Source: Auanema rhodensis | Taxonomy: Eukaryota > Nematoda > Chromadorea > Rhabditida > Rhabditidae | Direction of reading: 5' to 3' | Length of the DNA stretch: 64,000 nucleotides | Assembly (NCBI GenBank): GCA_964057225.1 | Contig: OZ059900.1 | Location: forward strand, 5,032,501-5,096,500 | In this document: piece after piece, positions 9,677 to 24,120 of the stretch | How positions within the stretch are numbered: the first letter of the stretch is position 1 | Layout of the letters: each line of letters opens with the position of its first letter | Translations under genes and position numbers: made by a program | Notes under the pieces: model-generated | Databases searched by the model: none | The model's input: the letters and a program-made list of their open reading frames with translations, nothing else | Told to the model about the DNA's origin: nothing

Positions 9677-11450
9677 AGATGTTGACACTCTTTGAAAATG
9701 TGTAATAAATGTTTTGAGAGTATCGTGAAAACAAGTTGGAAAAAATCTTTTTTTTGGATTTGGAAATTTTTTTTGGACTGTGAGCCATTCGCATGGCTTA
9801 ATCCTTGAGGAAAGCTACAGCGCTGACAGATTCAATCAAGTTTAAAAAAAAATTTTTTTTCAATTCAGATGTTGACACTCTTTGAAAATGTGTAATAAAT
9901 GTTTTGAGAGTATCGTGAAAACAAGTTGGAAAAAAATTTTTTTTTGGACTTGGAAATTTTTTTTGGTCTGTGAGCCATTCGCATGACTTAATCGTTGAGG
10001 AAAGCTACAGCGCTGACAGATTCAATCAAGTTTAAAAAAAAATTTTTTTTCAATTCAGATGTTGAAACTCTTTAAAAATGTGTAAAAAATGTTTTGAGAG
10101 TATCGTGAAAACAAGTTGGAAAAAAACTTTTTTTTGGACTTGGAAATTTTTTTTGGACTGTGAGCCATTCGCATGGCTTAATCCTTGAGGAAAGCTACAG
10201 CGCTGACAGATTCAATCAAGTTTAAAAAAAAAATTTTTTTTTTCAATTCAGATGTTGAAACTCTTTAAAAATGTGTAATAAATCTTTTGAGAGTATCGTG
10301 AAAACAAGTTGGAAAAAAACTTTTTTTTGGACTTGGAAATTTTTTTTGGACTGTGAGCCATTCGCATGGCTTAATCCTTGAGGAAAGCTACAGCGCTGAC
10401 AGATTCAATCAAGTTTAAAAAAAAATTTTTTTTCAATTCAGATGTTGACACTCTTTGAAAATGTGTAATAAATGTTTTGAGAGTATCGTGAAAACAAGTT
10501 GGAAAAAAACTTTTTTTTGGACTTGGAAATTTTTTTTGGACTGTGAGCCATTCGCATGGCTTAATCCTTGAGGAAAGCTACAGCGCTGACAGATTCAATC
10601 AAGTTTAAAAAAAAATTTTTTTTCAATTCAGATGTTGACACTCTTTGAAAATGTGTAATAAATGTTTTGAGAGTATCGTGAAAACAAGTTGGAAAAAAAC
10701 TTTTTTTTGGACTTGGAAATTTTTTTTGGACTGTGAGCCATTCGCATGGCTTAATCCTTGAGGAAAGCTACAGCGCTGACAGATTCAATCAAGTTTAAAA
10801 AAAATTTTTTTTCAATTCAGATGTTGACACTCTTTGAAAATGTGTAATAAATGTTTTGAGAGTATCGTGAAAACAAGTTGGAAAAAAACTTTTTTTTGGA
10901 CTTGGAAATTTTTTTTGGACTGTGAGCCATTCGCATGGCTTAATCCTTTAGGAAAGCTACAGCGCTGACAGATTCAATCAAGTTTAAAAAAAATTTTTTT
11001 TTTTCAATTCAGATGTTGAAACTCTTTAAAAATGTGTAATAAATGTTTTGAGAGTATCGTGAAAACAAGTTGGAAAAAAATTTTTTTTGGACTGTGAGTC
11101 ATTCGCATGGCTTAATCCTTGAGGAAAGCTACAGCGCTGACAGATTCAATCAAGTTTAAAAAAAAAATTTTTTTTTCAATTCAGATGTTGAAACTCTTTA
11201 AAAATGTGTAATAAGTGTTTTGAGAGTATCGTGAAAACAAGTTGGAAAAAAATTTTTTTTGGACTTGGCAATTTTGTTTGGACTGTGAGCCATTCGCATG
11301 GCTTAATCCTTGAGGAAAGCTACAGCGCTGACAGATTCAATCAAGTTTAAAAAAATTTTTTTTTTTATTTCAGATGTTGACACTCTTTGAAAATGTGTAA
11401 TAAATGTTTTGAGAGTATCGTGAAAACAAGTTGGAAAAAAACTTTTTTTT
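9677..11450. repeat. Segment duplicated from 4942-6715, lag 4735 bp (right copy)
   Basis: This is the right-hand partner of the block at 4942-6715, with the same order of D, E, F, G, type I, CTTTAGG, H and B' monomers. Tract lengths differ by single bases between the two (for example the B' monomer and the following start, lag 4734 instead of 4735), as expected for homopolymer slippage after duplication. Confidence 0.87.
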
Positions 11451-14400
11451 GGACTTGGAAATTTTTTTTGGACTGTGAGCCATTCGCATGGCTTAATCCT
11501 TGAGGAAAGCTACAGCGCTGACAGATTCAATCAAGTTTAAAAAAAAAATTTTTTTTAATTCAGATGTTGACACTCTTTGAAAATGTGTAATAAATGTTTT
11601 GAGAGTATCGTGAAAACAAGTTGGAAAAAAACTTTTTTTTGAACTTGGCAATTTTTTTTGGACTGTGAGCCATTCGCATGGCTTAATCCTTGAGGAAAGC
11701 TACAGCGCTGACAGATTCAATCAAGTTAAAAAAAATTTTTTTTTTTTCAATTCAGATGTTGAAACTCTTTAAAAATGTGTAATAAATGTTTTGAGAGTAT
11801 CGTGAAAACAAGTTGGAAAAAAATTTTTTTTGGACTTGGAAATTTTTTTTGGACTGTGAGCCATTCGCATGGCTTAATCCTTGAGGAAAGCTACAGCGCT
11901 GACAGATTCAATCAAGTTTAAAAAAAAATTTTTTTTCAATTCAGATGTTGACACTCTTTGAAAATGTGTAATAAATGTTTTGAGAGTATCGTGAAAACAA
12001 GTTGGAAAAAAACTTTTTTTTGGACTTGGAAATTTTTTTTGGACTGTGAGCCATTCGCATGGCTTAATCCTTGAGGAAAGCTACAGCGCTGACAGATTCA
12101 ATCAAGTTTAAAAAAAATTTTTTTTTCAATTCAGATGTTGAAACTCTTTAAAAATGTGTAATAAGTGTTTTGAGAGTATCGTGAAAACAAGTTGGAAAAA
12201 AAATTTTTTTTGGACTTGGCAATTTTTTTTGGACTGTGAGCCATTCGCATGGCTTAATCCTTGAGGAAAGCTACAGCGCTGACAGATTCAATCAAGTTTA
12301 AAAAAAAATTTTTTTTTCAATTCAGATGTTGACACTCTTTGAAAATGTGTAATAAATGTTTTGAGAGTATCGTGAAAACAAGTTGGAAAAAAACTTTTTT
12401 TTGGACTTGGAAATTTTTTTTGGACTGTGAGCCATTCGCATGGCTTAATCGTTGAGGAAAGCTACAGCGCTGACAGATTCAATCAAGTTTAAAAAAAAAT
12501 TTTTTTTTCAATTCAGATGTTGACACTCTTTGAAAATGTGTAATAAATGTTTTGAGAGTATCGTGAAAACAAGTTGGAAAAAAACTTTTTTTTGGACTTG
12601 GAAATTTTTTTTGGACTGTGAGCCATTCGCATGGCTTAATCCTTTAGGAAAGCTACAGCGCTGACAGATTCAATCAAGTTTAAAAAAAATTTTTTTTTTT
12701 CAATTCAGATGTTGAAACTCTTTAAAAATGTGTAATAAATGTTTTGAGAGTATCGTGAAAACAAGTTGGAAAAAAATTTTTTTTTGGACTGTGAGTCATT
12801 CGCATGGCTTAATCGTTGAGGAAAGCTACAGCGCTGACAGATTCAATCAAGTTTAAAAAAAAATTTTTTTTTCAATTCAGATGTTGACACTCTTTGAAAA
12901 TGTGTAATAAATGTTTTGAGAGTATCGTGAAAACAAGTTGGAAAAAAACTTTTTTTTGGACTTGGAAATTTTTTTTGGACTGTGAGCCATTCGCATGGCT
13001 TAATCCTTGAGGAAAGCTACAGCGCTGACAGATTCAATCAAGTTTAAAAAAAATTTTTTTTTTTCAATTCAGATGTTGAAACTCTTTAAAAATGTGTAAT
13101 AAATGTTTTGAGAGTATCGTGAAAACAAGTTGGAAAAAAATTTTTTTTGGACTGTGAGTCATTCGCATGGCTTAATCCTTGAGGAAAGCTACAGCGCTGA
13201 CAGATTCAATCAAGTTTAAAAAAAAAATTTTTTTTTCAATTCAGATGTTGAAACTCTTTAAAAATGTGTAATAAGTGTTTTGAGAGTATCGTGAAAACAA
13301 GTTGGAAAAAAAATTTTTTTTGGACTTGGCAATTTTGTTTGGACTGTGAGCCATTCGCATGGCTTAATCCTTGAGGAAAGCTACAGCGCTGACAGATTCA
13401 ATCAAGTTTAAAAAAAAATTTTTTTTTATTTCAGATGTTGACACTCTTTGAAAATGTGTAATAAATGTTTTGAGAGTATCGTGAAAACAAGTTGGAAAAA
13501 AACTTTTTTTTGGACTTGGAAATTTTTTTTGGACTGTGAGCCATTCGCATGGCTTAATCCTTGAGGAAAGCTACAGCGCTGACAGATTCAATCAAGATTA
13601 AAAAAAAAATTTTTTTTAATTCAGATGTTGACACTCTTTGAAAATGTGTAATAAATGTTTTGAGAGTATCGTGAAAACAAGTTGGAAAAAAACTTTTTTT
13701 TGAACTTGGCAATTTTTTTTGGACTGTGAGCCATTCGCATGGCTTAATCCTTGAGGAAAGCTACAGCGCTGACAGATTCAATCAAGTTTAAAAAAAATTT
13801 TTTTTTTTCAATTCAGATGTTGAAACTCTTTAAAAATGTGTAATAAATGTTTTGAGAGTATCGTGAAAACAAGTTGGAAAAAAATTTTTTTTGGACTTGG
13901 AAATTTTTTTTGGACTGTGAGCCATTCGCATGGCTTAATCCTTGAGGAAAGCTACAGCGCTGACAGATTCAATCAAGTTTAAAAAAAAATTTTTTTTCAA
14001 TTCAGATGTTGACACTCTTTGAAAATGTGTAATAAATGTTTTGAGAGTATCGTGAAAACAAGTTGGAAAAAAACTTTTTTTTGGACTTGGAAATTTTTTT
14101 TGGACTGTGAGCCATTCGCATGGCTTAATCCTTGAGGAAAGCTACAGCGCTGACAGATTCAATCAAGTTAAAAAAATTTTTTTTTCAATTCAGATGTTGA
14201 AACTCTTTAAAAATGTGTAATAAGTGTTTTGAGAGTATCGTGAAAACAAGTTGGAAAAAAAATTTTTTTTGGACTTGGCAATTTTTTTTGGACTGTGAGC
14301 CATTCGCATGGCTTAATCCTTGAGGAAAGCTACAGCGCTGACAGATTCAATCAAGTTTAAAAAAAAATTTTTTTTTAATTCAGATGTTGACACTCTTTGA

Positions 14401-17400
14401 AAATGTGTAATAAATGTTTTGAGAGTATCGTGAAAACAAGTTGGAAAAAAACTTTTTTTTGGACTTGGAAATTTTTTTTGGACTGTGAGCCATTCGCATG
14501 GCTTAATCCTTGAGGAAAGCTACAGCGCTGACAGATTCAATCAAGTTTAAAAAAAAATTTTTTTTTATTTCAGATGTTGACACTCTTTGAAAATGTGTAA
14601 TAAATGTTTTGAGAGTATCGTGAAAACAAGTTGGAAAAAAACTTTTTTTTGGACTTGGAAATTTTTTTTGGACTGTGAGCCATTCGCATGGCTTAATCCT
14701 TTAGGAAAGCTACAGCGCTGACAGATTCAATCAAGTTTAAAAAAAATTTTTTTTTTTCAATTCAGATGTTGAAACTCTTTAAAAATGTGTAATAAATGTT
14801 TTGAGAGTATCGTGAAAACAAGTTGGAAAAAAATTTTTTTTGGACTGTGAGTCATTCGCATGGCTTAATCCTTGAGGAAAGCTACAGCGCTGACAGATTC
14901 AATCAAGTTTAAAAAAAAAATTTTTTTTTCAATTCAGATGTTGAAACTCTTTAAAAATGTGTAATAAGTGTTTTGAGAGTATCGTGAAAACAAGTTGGAA
15001 AAAAATTTTTTTTGGACTTGGCAATTTTGTTTGGACTGTGAGCCATTCGCATGGCTTAATCCTTGAGGAAAGCTACAGCGCTGACAGATTCAATCAAGTT
15101 TAAAAAAAAAATTTTTTTTAATTCAGATGTTGACACTCTTTGAAAATGTGTAATAAATGTTTTGAGAGTATCGTGAAAACAAGTTGGAAAAAAACTTTTT
15201 TTTGAACTTGGCAATTTTTTTTGGACTGTGAGCCATTCGCATGGCTTAATCCTTGAGGAAAGCTACAGCGCTGACAGATTCAATCAAGTTAAAAAAAAAT
15301 TTTTTTTTTTCAATTCAGATGTTGAAACTCTTTAAAAATGTGTAATAAATGTTTTGAGAGTATCGTGAAAACAAGTTGGAAAAAAATTTTTTTTGGACTT
15401 GGAAATTTTTTTTGGACTGTGAGCCATTCGCATGGCTTAATCCTTGAGGAAAGCTACAGCGCTGACAGATTCAATCAAGTTTAAAAAAAAATTTTTTTTC
15501 AATTCAGATGTTGACACTCTTTGAAAATGTGTAATAAATGTTTTGAGAGTATCGTGAAAACAAGTTGGAAAAAAACTTTTTTTTGGACTTGGAAATTTTT
15601 TTTGGACTGTGAGCCATTCGCATGGCTTAATCCTTGAGGAAAGCTACAGCGCTGACAGATTCAATCAAGTTTAAAAAAAATTTTTTTTTCAATTCAGATG
15701 TTGAAACTCTTTAAAAATGTGTAATAAGTGTTTTGAGAGTATCGTGAAAACAAGTTGGAAAAAAAATTTTTTTTGGACTTGGCAATTTTTTTTGGACTGT
15801 GAGCCATTCGCATGGCTTAATCCTTGAGGAAAGCTACAGCGCTGACAGATTCAATCAAGTTTAAAAAAAAATTTTTTTTTCAATTCAGATGTTGACACTC
15901 TTTGAAAATGTGTAATAAATGTTTTGAGAGTATCGTGAAAACAAGTTGGAAAAAAACTTTTTTTTGGACTTGGAAATTTTTTTTGGACTGTGAGCCATTC
16001 GCATGGCTTAATCGTTGAGGAAAGCTACAGCGCTGACAGATTCAATCAAGTTTAAAAAAAAATTTTTTTTTCAATTCAGATGTTGACACTCTTTGAAAAT
16101 GTGTAATAAATGTTTTGAGAGTATCGTGAAAACAAGTTGGAAAAAAACTTTTTTTTGGACTTGGAAATTTTTTTTGGACTGTGAGCCATTCGCATGGCTT
16201 AATCCTTGAGGAAAGCTACAGCGCTGACAGATTCAATCAAGTTTAAAAAAAAATTTTTTTTTCAATTCAGATGTTGACACTCTTTAAAAATGTGTAATAA
16301 ATGTTTTGAGAGTATCGTGAAAACAAGTTGGAAAAAAATTTTTTTTTGGACTGTGAGTCATTCGCATGGCTTAATCGTTGAGGAAAGCTACAGCGCTGAC
16401 AGATTCAATCAAGTTTAAAAAAAAATTTTTTTTTCAATTCAGATGTTGACACTCTTTGAAAATGTGTAATAAATGTTTTGAGAGTATCGTGAAAACAAGT
16501 TGGAAAAAAACTTTTTTTTGGACTTGGAAATTTTTTTTGGACTGTGAGCCATTCGCATGGCTTAATCCTTTAGGAAAGCTACAGCGCTGACAGATTCAAT
16601 CAAGTTTAAAAAAAATTTTTTTTTTTCAATTCAGATGTTGAAACTCTTTAAAAATGTGTAATAAATGTTTTGAGAGTATCGTGAAAACAAGTTGGAAAAA
16701 AATTTTTTTTGGACTGTGAGTCATTCGCATGGCTTAATCCTTGAGGAAAGCTACAGCGCTGACAGATTCAATCAAGTTTAAAAAAAAAATTTTTTTTTCA
16801 ATTCAGATGTTGAAACTCTTTAAAAATGTGTAATAAGTGTTTTGAGAGTATCGTGAAAACAAGTTGGAAAAAAAATTTTTTTTGGACTTGGCAATTTTGT
16901 TTGGACTGTGAGCCATTCGCATGGCTTAATCCTTGAGGAAAGCTACAGCGCTGACAGATTCAATCAAGTTTAAAAAAAAATTTTTTTTTATTTCAGATGT
17001 TGACACTCTTTGAAAATGTGTAATAAATGTTTTGAGAGTATCGTGAAAACAAGTTGGAAAAAAACTTTTTTTTGGACTTGGAAATTTTTTTTGGACTGTG
17101 AGCCATTCGCATGGCTTAATCCTTGAGGAAAGCTACAGCGCTGACAGATTCAATCAAGTTTAAAAAAAAAATTTTTTTTAATTCAGATGTTGACACTCTT
17201 TGAAAATGTGTAATAAATGTTTTGAGAGTATCGTGAAAACAAGTTGGAAAAAAACTTTTTTTTGAACTTGGCAATTTTTTTTGGACTGTGAGCCATTCGC
17301 ATGGCTTAATCCTTGAGGAAAGCTACAGCGCTGACAGATTCAATCAAGTTTAAAAAAAATTTTTTTTTTTCAATTCAGATGTTGAAACTCTTTAAAAATG

Positions 17401-18100
17401 TGTAATAAATGTTTTGAGAGTATCGTGAAAACAAGTTGGAAAAAAATTTTTTTTGGACTTGGAAATTTTTTTTGGACTGTGAGCCATTCGCATGGCTTAA
17501 TCCTTGAGGAAAGCTACAGCGCTGACAGATTCAATCAAGTTTAAAAAAAAATTTTTTTTCAATTCAGATGTTGACACTCTTTGAAAATGTGTAATAAATG
17601 TTTTGAGAGTATCGTGAAAACAAGTTGGAAAAAAACTTTTTTTTGGACTTGGAAATTTTTTTTGGACTGTGAGCCATTCGCATGGCTTAATCCTTGAGGA
17701 AAGCTACAGCGCTGACAGATTCAATCAAGTTAAAAAAAAAATTTTTTTTTCAATTCAGATGTTGACACTCTTTGAAAATGTGTAATAAATGTTTTGAGAG
17801 TATCGTGAAAACAAGTTGGAAAAAAACTTTTTTTTGGACTTGGAAATTTTTTTTGGACTGTGAGCCATTCGCATGGCTTAATCCTTTAGGAAAGCTACAG
17901 CGCTGACAGATTCAATCAAGTTTAAAAAAAATTTTTTTTTTTCAATTCAGATGTTGAAACTCTTTAAAAATGTGTAATAAATGTTTTGAGAGTATCGTGA
18001 AAACAAGTTGGAAAAAAATTTTTTTTGGACTGTGAGTCATTCGCATGGCTTAATCCTTGAGGAAAGCTACAGCGCTGACAGATTCAATCAAGTTTAAAAA
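10800..18100. repeat. HOR domain of about 2.06 kb with indel copies, marked by B' (GGCAATTTTGTTTGG)
   Basis: B' monomers start at 11183, 13243, 14936 and 16805. Between the first two, flanking starts match at about 2060 bp: 11011/13071, 11372/13433, 11562/13623, 11754/13815 and 11943/14004. The string is H, B', type I with ATTTCAG, C (GAACTTGGCAAT), type II long, type I, B, type I. After the third B' (14936) the type I copy is skipped and C follows directly, so that repeat is one monomer shorter. The fourth repeat near 16805 has the type I copy back. Confidence 0.85.
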
Positions 18101-20400
18101 AAAATTTTTTTTAATTCAGATGTTGACACTCTTTGAAAATGTGTAATAAATGTTTTGAGAGTATCGTGAAAACAAGTTGGAAAAAAACTTTTTTTTGGAC
18201 TTGGAAATTTTTTTTGGACTGTGAGCCATTCGCATGGCTTAATCCTTGAGGAAAGCTACAGCGCTGACAGATTCAATCAAGTTTAAAAAAAAATTTTTTT
18301 TTCAATTCAGATGTTGAAACTCTTTAAAAATGTGTAATAAATGTTTTGAGAGTATCGTGAAAACAAGTTGGAAAAAAATTTTTTTTTGGACTTGGAAATT
18401 TTTTTTGGACTGTGAGCCATTCGCATGGCTTAATCCTTGAGAAAAGCTACAGCGCTGACAGATTCAATCAAGTTTAAAAAAAAATTTTTTTTCAATTCAG
18501 ATGTTCACACTCTTTGAAAATGTGTAATAAATGTTTTGAGAGTATCGTGAAAACAAGTTGGAAAAAAACTTTTTTTTGGACTTGGAAATTTTTTTTGGAC
18601 TGTGAGCCATTCGCATGGCTTAATCCTTGAGGAAAGCTACAGCGCTGACAGATTCAATCAAGTTTAAAAAAAAATTTTTTTTCAATTCAGATGTTGACAC
18701 TCTTTGAAAATGTGTAATAAATGTTTTGAGAGTATCGTGAAAACAAGTTGGAAAAAAACTTTTTTTTGGACTTGGAAATTTTTTTTGGACTGTGAGCCAT
18801 TCGCATGGCTTAATCCTTGAGGAAAGCTACAGCGCTGACAGATTCAATCAAGTTTAAAAAAAAATTTTTTTTAATTCAGATGTTGACACTCTTTGAAAAT
18901 GTGTAATAAATGTTTTGAGAGTATCGTGAAAACAAGTTGGAAAAAAACTTTTTTTTGGACTTGGAAATTTTTTTTGGACTGTGAGCCATTCGCATGGCTT
19001 AATCCTTGAGGAAAGCTACAGCGCTGACAGATTCAATCAAGTTTAAAAAAAAATTTTTTTTCAATTCAGATGTTGACACTCTTTGAAAATGTGTAATAAA
19101 TGTTTTGAGAGTATCGTGAAAACAAGTTGGAAAAAAACTTTTTTTTGGACTTGGAAATTTTTTTTGGACTGTGAGCCATTCGCATGGCTTAATCCTTGAG
19201 GAAAGCTACAGCGCTGACAGATTCAATCAAGTTTAAAAAAAAATTTTTTTTTCAATTCAGATGTTGAAACTCTTTAAAAATGTGTAATAAATGTTTTGAG
19301 AGTATCGTGAAAACAAGTTGGAAAAAAATTTTTTTTTGGACTTGGAAATTTTTTTTGGACTGTGAGCCATTCGCATGGCTTAATCCTTGAGAAAAGCTAC
19401 AGCGCTGACAGATTCAATCAAGTTTAAAAAAAATTTTTTTTTTCAATTCAGATGTTGAAACTCTTTAAAAATGTGTAATAAATGTTTTGAGAGTATCGTG
19501 AAAACAAGTTGGAAAAAAACTTTTTTTTGGACTTGGAAATTTTTTTTGGACTGTGAGCCATTCGCATGGCTTAATCCTTGAGGAAAGCTACAGCGCTGAC
19601 AGATTCAATCAAGTTTAAAAAAAAATTTTTTTTCAATTCAGATGTTGACACTCTTTGAAAATGTGTAATAAATGTTTTGAGAGTATCGTGAAAACAAGTT
19701 GGAAAAAAACTTTTTTTTGGACTTGGAAATTTTTTTTGGACTGTGAGCCATTCGCATGGCTTAATCCTTGAGGAAAGCTACAGCGCTGACAGATTCAATC
19801 AAGTTTAAAAAAAAATTTTTTTTAATTCAGATGTTGACACTCTTTGAAAATGTGTAATAAATGTTTTGAGAGTATCGTGAAAACAAGTTGGAAAAAAACT
19901 TTTTTTTGGACTTGGAAATTTTTTTTGGACTGTGAGCCATTCGCATGGCTTAATCTTTGAGGAAAGCTACAGCGCTGACAGATTCAATCAAGTTTAAAAA
20001 AAAATTTTTTTTTCAATTCAGATGTTGAAACTCTTTAAAAATGTGTAATAAATGTTTTGAGAGTATCGTGAAAACAAGTTGGAAAAAAATTTTTTTTTGG
20101 ACTTGGAAATTTTTTTTGGACTGTGAGCCATTCGCATGGCTTAATCCTTGAGGAAAGCTACAGCGCTGACAGATTCAATCAAGTTTAAAAAAAAATTTTT
20201 TTTTAATTCAGATGTTGACACTCTTTGAAAATGTGTAATAAATGTTTTGAGAGTATCGTGAAAACAAGTTGGAAAAAAACTTTTTTTTGGACTTGGAAAT
20301 TTTTTTTGGACTGTGAGCCATTCGCATGGCTTAATCCTTGAGGAAAGCTACAGCGCTGACAGATTCAATCAAGTTTAAAAAAAAAATTTTTTTCAATTCA
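18100..20400. repeat. Low-variation stretch, mostly plain type I and long type II monomers
   Basis: About twelve copies with few diagnostics: TTGAGAAAAG at about 18437 and 19387 (950 bp apart, five monomers), a lone GTTCACAC near 18504 and TAATCTTTGAG near 19957. No clear HOR beyond the 950-bp spacing. It separates the 11-18 kb domain from the 20-28 kb domain. Confidence 0.75.
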
Positions 20401-20573
20401 GATGTTGACACTCTTTGAAAATGTGTAATAAATGTTTTGAGAGTATCGTGAAAACAAGTTGGAAAAAAACTTTTTTTTGGACTGTGAGCCATTCGCATGG
20501 CTTAATCGTTGAGGAAAGCTACAGCGCTGACAGATTCAATCAAGTTTAAAAAAAAAATTTTTTTTTTCAATTC
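20400..20573 (+). repeat. Short monomer on a type I background
   Basis: This copy has the type I GACAC/CTTTG sites, keeps GAGCC rather than GAGTC, and reads TCGTTGAGG, yet lacks the same 19-bp sub-repeat as class H. Copies of this monomer occur again at 24324 and near 27118 at lags of 3924 and 2794 bp. The same deletion on a different haplotype suggests that the contraction happened more than once. Confidence 0.85.
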
Positions 20574-21460
20574 AGATGTTGAAACTCTTTAAAAATGTGT
20601 AATAAATGTTTTGAGAGTATCGTGAAAACAAGTTGGAAAAAATTTTTTTTTTGGACTTGGAAATTTTTTTTGGACTGTGAGCCATTCGCATGGCTTAATC
20701 CTTGAGGAAAGCTACAGCGCTGACAGATTCAATCAAGTTAAAAAAAAAATTTTTTTTTCAATTCAGATGTTGAAACTCTTTAAAAATGTGTAATAAATGT
20801 TTTGAGAGTATCGTGAAAACAAGTTGGAAAAAAACTTTTTTTTTGGACTGTGAGTCATTCGCATGGCTTAATCCTTGAGGAAAGCTACAGCGCTGACAGA
20901 TTCAATCAAGTTTAAAAAAAAAATTTTTTTTTCAATTCAGATGTTGAAACTCTTTAAAAATGTGTAATAAATGTTTTGAGAGTATCGTGAAAACAAGTTG
21001 GAAAAAAATTTTTTTTTGGACTTGGAAATTTTTTTTGGACTGTGAGCCATTCGCATGGCTTAATCCTTGAGGAAAGCTACAGCGCTGACAGATTCAATCA
21101 AGTTTAAAAAAAAATTTTTTTTTCAATTCAGATGTTGAAACTCTTTGAAAATGTGTAATAAATGTTTTGAGAGTATCGTGAAAACAAGTTGGAAAAAAAC
21201 TTTTTTTTTGGACTGTGAGTCATTCGCATGGCTTAATCCTTGAGGAAAGCTACAGCGCTGACAGATTCAATCAAGTTTAAAAAAAAATTTTTTTTTCAAT
21301 TCAGATGTTGAAACTCTTTAAAAATGTGTAATAAATGTTTTGAGAGTATCGTGAAAACAAGTTGGAAAAAAACTTTTTTTTGGACTTGGAAATTTTTTTT
21401 GGACTGTGAGCCATTCGCATGGCTTAATCCTTGAGGAAAGCTACAGCGCTGACAGATTCA

Positions 21461-24120
21461 ATAAAGTTTAAAAAAAAAATTTTTTTTTTCAATCCAGATG
21501 TTGAAACTCTTTAAAAATGTGTAATAAATGTTTTGAGAGTATCGTGAAAACAAGTTGGAAAAAATTTTTTTTTTGGACTTGGAAATTTTTTTTGGACTGT
21601 GAGCCATTCGCATGGCTTAATCCTTGAGGAAAGCTACAGCGCTGACAGATTCAATCAAGTTTAAAAAAAAATTTTTTTTTTCAATTCAGATGTTGAAACT
21701 CTTTAAAAATGTGTAATAAATGTTTTGAGAGTATCGTGAAAACAAGTTGGAAAAAAACTTTTTTTTTGGACTGTGAGTCATTCGCATGGCTTAATCCTTG
21801 AGGAAAGCTACAGCGCTGACAGATTCAATCAAGTTTAAAAAAAATTTTTTTTTTCAATTCAGATGTTGAAACTCTTTAAAAATGTGTAATAAATGTTTTG
21901 AGAGTATCGTGAAAACAAGTTGGAAAAAAACTTTTTTTTGGACTTGGAAATTTTTTTTGGACTGTGAGCCATTCGCATGGCTTAATCCTTGAGGAAAGCT
22001 ACAGCGCTGACAGATTCAATCAAGTTTAAAAAAAATTTTTTTTTTCAATTCAGATGTTGAAACTCTTTAAAAATGTGTAATAAATGTTTTGAGAGTATCG
22101 TGAAAACAAGTTGGAAAAAAACTTTTTTTTGGACTTGGAAATTTTTTTTGGACTGTGAGCCATTCGCATGGCTTAATCCTTGAGGAAAGCTACAGCGCTG
22201 ACAGATTCAATCAAGTTTAAAAAAAAATTTTTTTTCAATTCAGATGTTGACACTCTTTGAAAATGTGTAATAAATGTTTTGAGAGTATCGTGAAAACAAG
22301 TTGGAAAAAAACTTTTTTTTGGACTTGGAAATTTTTTTTGGACTGTGAGCCATTCGCATGGCTTAATCCTTGAGGAAAGCTACAGCGCTGACAGATTCAA
22401 TCAAGTTTAAAAAAAAATTTTTTTTTCAATTCAGATGTTGACACTCTTTGAAAATGTGTAATAAATGTTTTGAGAGTATCGTGAAAACAAGTTGGAAAAA
22501 AACTTTTTTTTGGACTTGGAAATTTTTTTTGGACTGTGAGCCATTCGCATGGCTTAATCCTTGAGAAAAGCTACAGCGCTGACAGATTCAATCAAGTTTA
22601 AAAAAAATTTTTTTTTTCAATTCAGATGTTGAAACTCTTTAAAAATGTGTAATAAATGTTTTGAGAGTATCGTGAAAACAAGTTGGAAAAAAACTTTTTT
22701 TTGGACTTGGAAATTTTTTTTGGACTGTGAGCCATTCGCATGGCTTAATCCTTGAGGAAAGCTACAGCGCTGACAGATTCAATCAAGTTTAAAAAAAAAT
22801 TTTTTTTTAATTCAGATGTTGACACTCTTTAAAAATGTGTAATAAATGTTTTGAAAGTATCGTGAAAACAAGTTGGAAAAAAACTTTTTTTTGGACTTGG
22901 AAATTTTTTTTGGACTGTGAGCCATTCGCATGGCTTAATCCTTGAGGAAAGCTACAGCGCTGACAGATTCAATAAAGTTTAAAAAAAAAATTTTTTTTTT
23001 CAATCCAGATGTTGAAACTCTTTAAAAATGTGTAATAAATGTTTTGAGAGTATCGTGAAAACAAGTTGGAAAAAATTTTTTTTTTGGACTTGGAAATTTT
23101 TTTTGGACTGTGAGCCATTCGCATGGCTTAATCCTTGAGGAAAGCTACAGCGCTGACAGATTCAATCAAGTTTAAAAAAAAATTTTTTTTTTCAATTCAG
23201 ATGTTGAAACTCTTTAAAAATGTGTAATAAATGTTTTGAGAGTATCGTGAAAACAAGTTGGAAAAAAACTTTTTTTTTGGACTGTGAGTCATTCGCATGG
23301 CTTAATCCTTGAGGAAAGCTACAGCGCTGACAGATTCAATCAAGTTTAAAAAAAATTTTTTTTTTCAATTCAGATGTTGAAACTCTTTAAAAATGTGTAA
23401 TAAATGTTTTGAGAGTATCGTGAAAACAAGTTGGAAAAAAACTTTTTTTTGGACTTGGAAATTTTTTTTGGACTGTGAGCCATTCGCATGGCTTAATCCT
23501 TGAGGAAAGCTACAGCGCTGACAGATTCAATCAAGTTTAAAAAAAAATTTTTTTTCAATTCAGATGTTGACACTCTTTGAAAATGTGTAATAAATGTTTT
23601 GAGAGTATCGTGAAAACAAGTTGGAAAAAAACTTTTTTTTGGACTTGGAAATTTTTTTTGGACTGTGAGCCATTCGCATGGCTTAATCCTTGAGGAAAGC
23701 TACAGCGCTGACAGATTCAATCAAGTTTAAAAAAAAATTTTTTTTTCAATTCAGATGTTGACACTCTTTGAAAATGTGTAATAAATGTTTTGAGAGTATC
23801 GTGAAAACAAGTTGGAAAAAAACTTTTTTTTGGACTTGGAAATTTTTTTTGGACTGTGAGCCATTCGCATGGCTTAATCCTTGAGAAAAGCTACAGCGCT
23901 GACAGATTCAATCAAGTTTAAAAAAAATTTTTTTTTTCAATTCAGATGTTGAAACTCTTTAAAAATGTGTAATAAATGTTTTGAGAGTATCGTGAAAACA
24001 AGTTGGAAAAAAACTTTTTTTTGGACTTGGAAATTTTTTTTGGACTGTGAGCCATTCGCATGGCTTAATCCTTGAGGAAAGCTACAGCGCTGACAGATTC
24101 AATCAAGTTTAAAAAAAAAT
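21461..24120. repeat. Nested duplication, lag 1511 bp changing to 1320 bp
   Basis: ATAAAG with AATCCAG recurs at 21461 and 22972, and starts 21861 and 23372 match, all 1511 bp apart. From start 22242 onward the partner is 23562, at 1320 bp, and this holds through the TTGAGAAAAG copies at 22561 and 23881. The difference is 191 bp. The left block has two consecutive long type II monomers (21861 and 22052) where the right has one (23372). The monomer at 22814 has private changes (CTTTAAAAATG on a GACAC background, TTTTGAAAGT). Confidence 0.85.
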
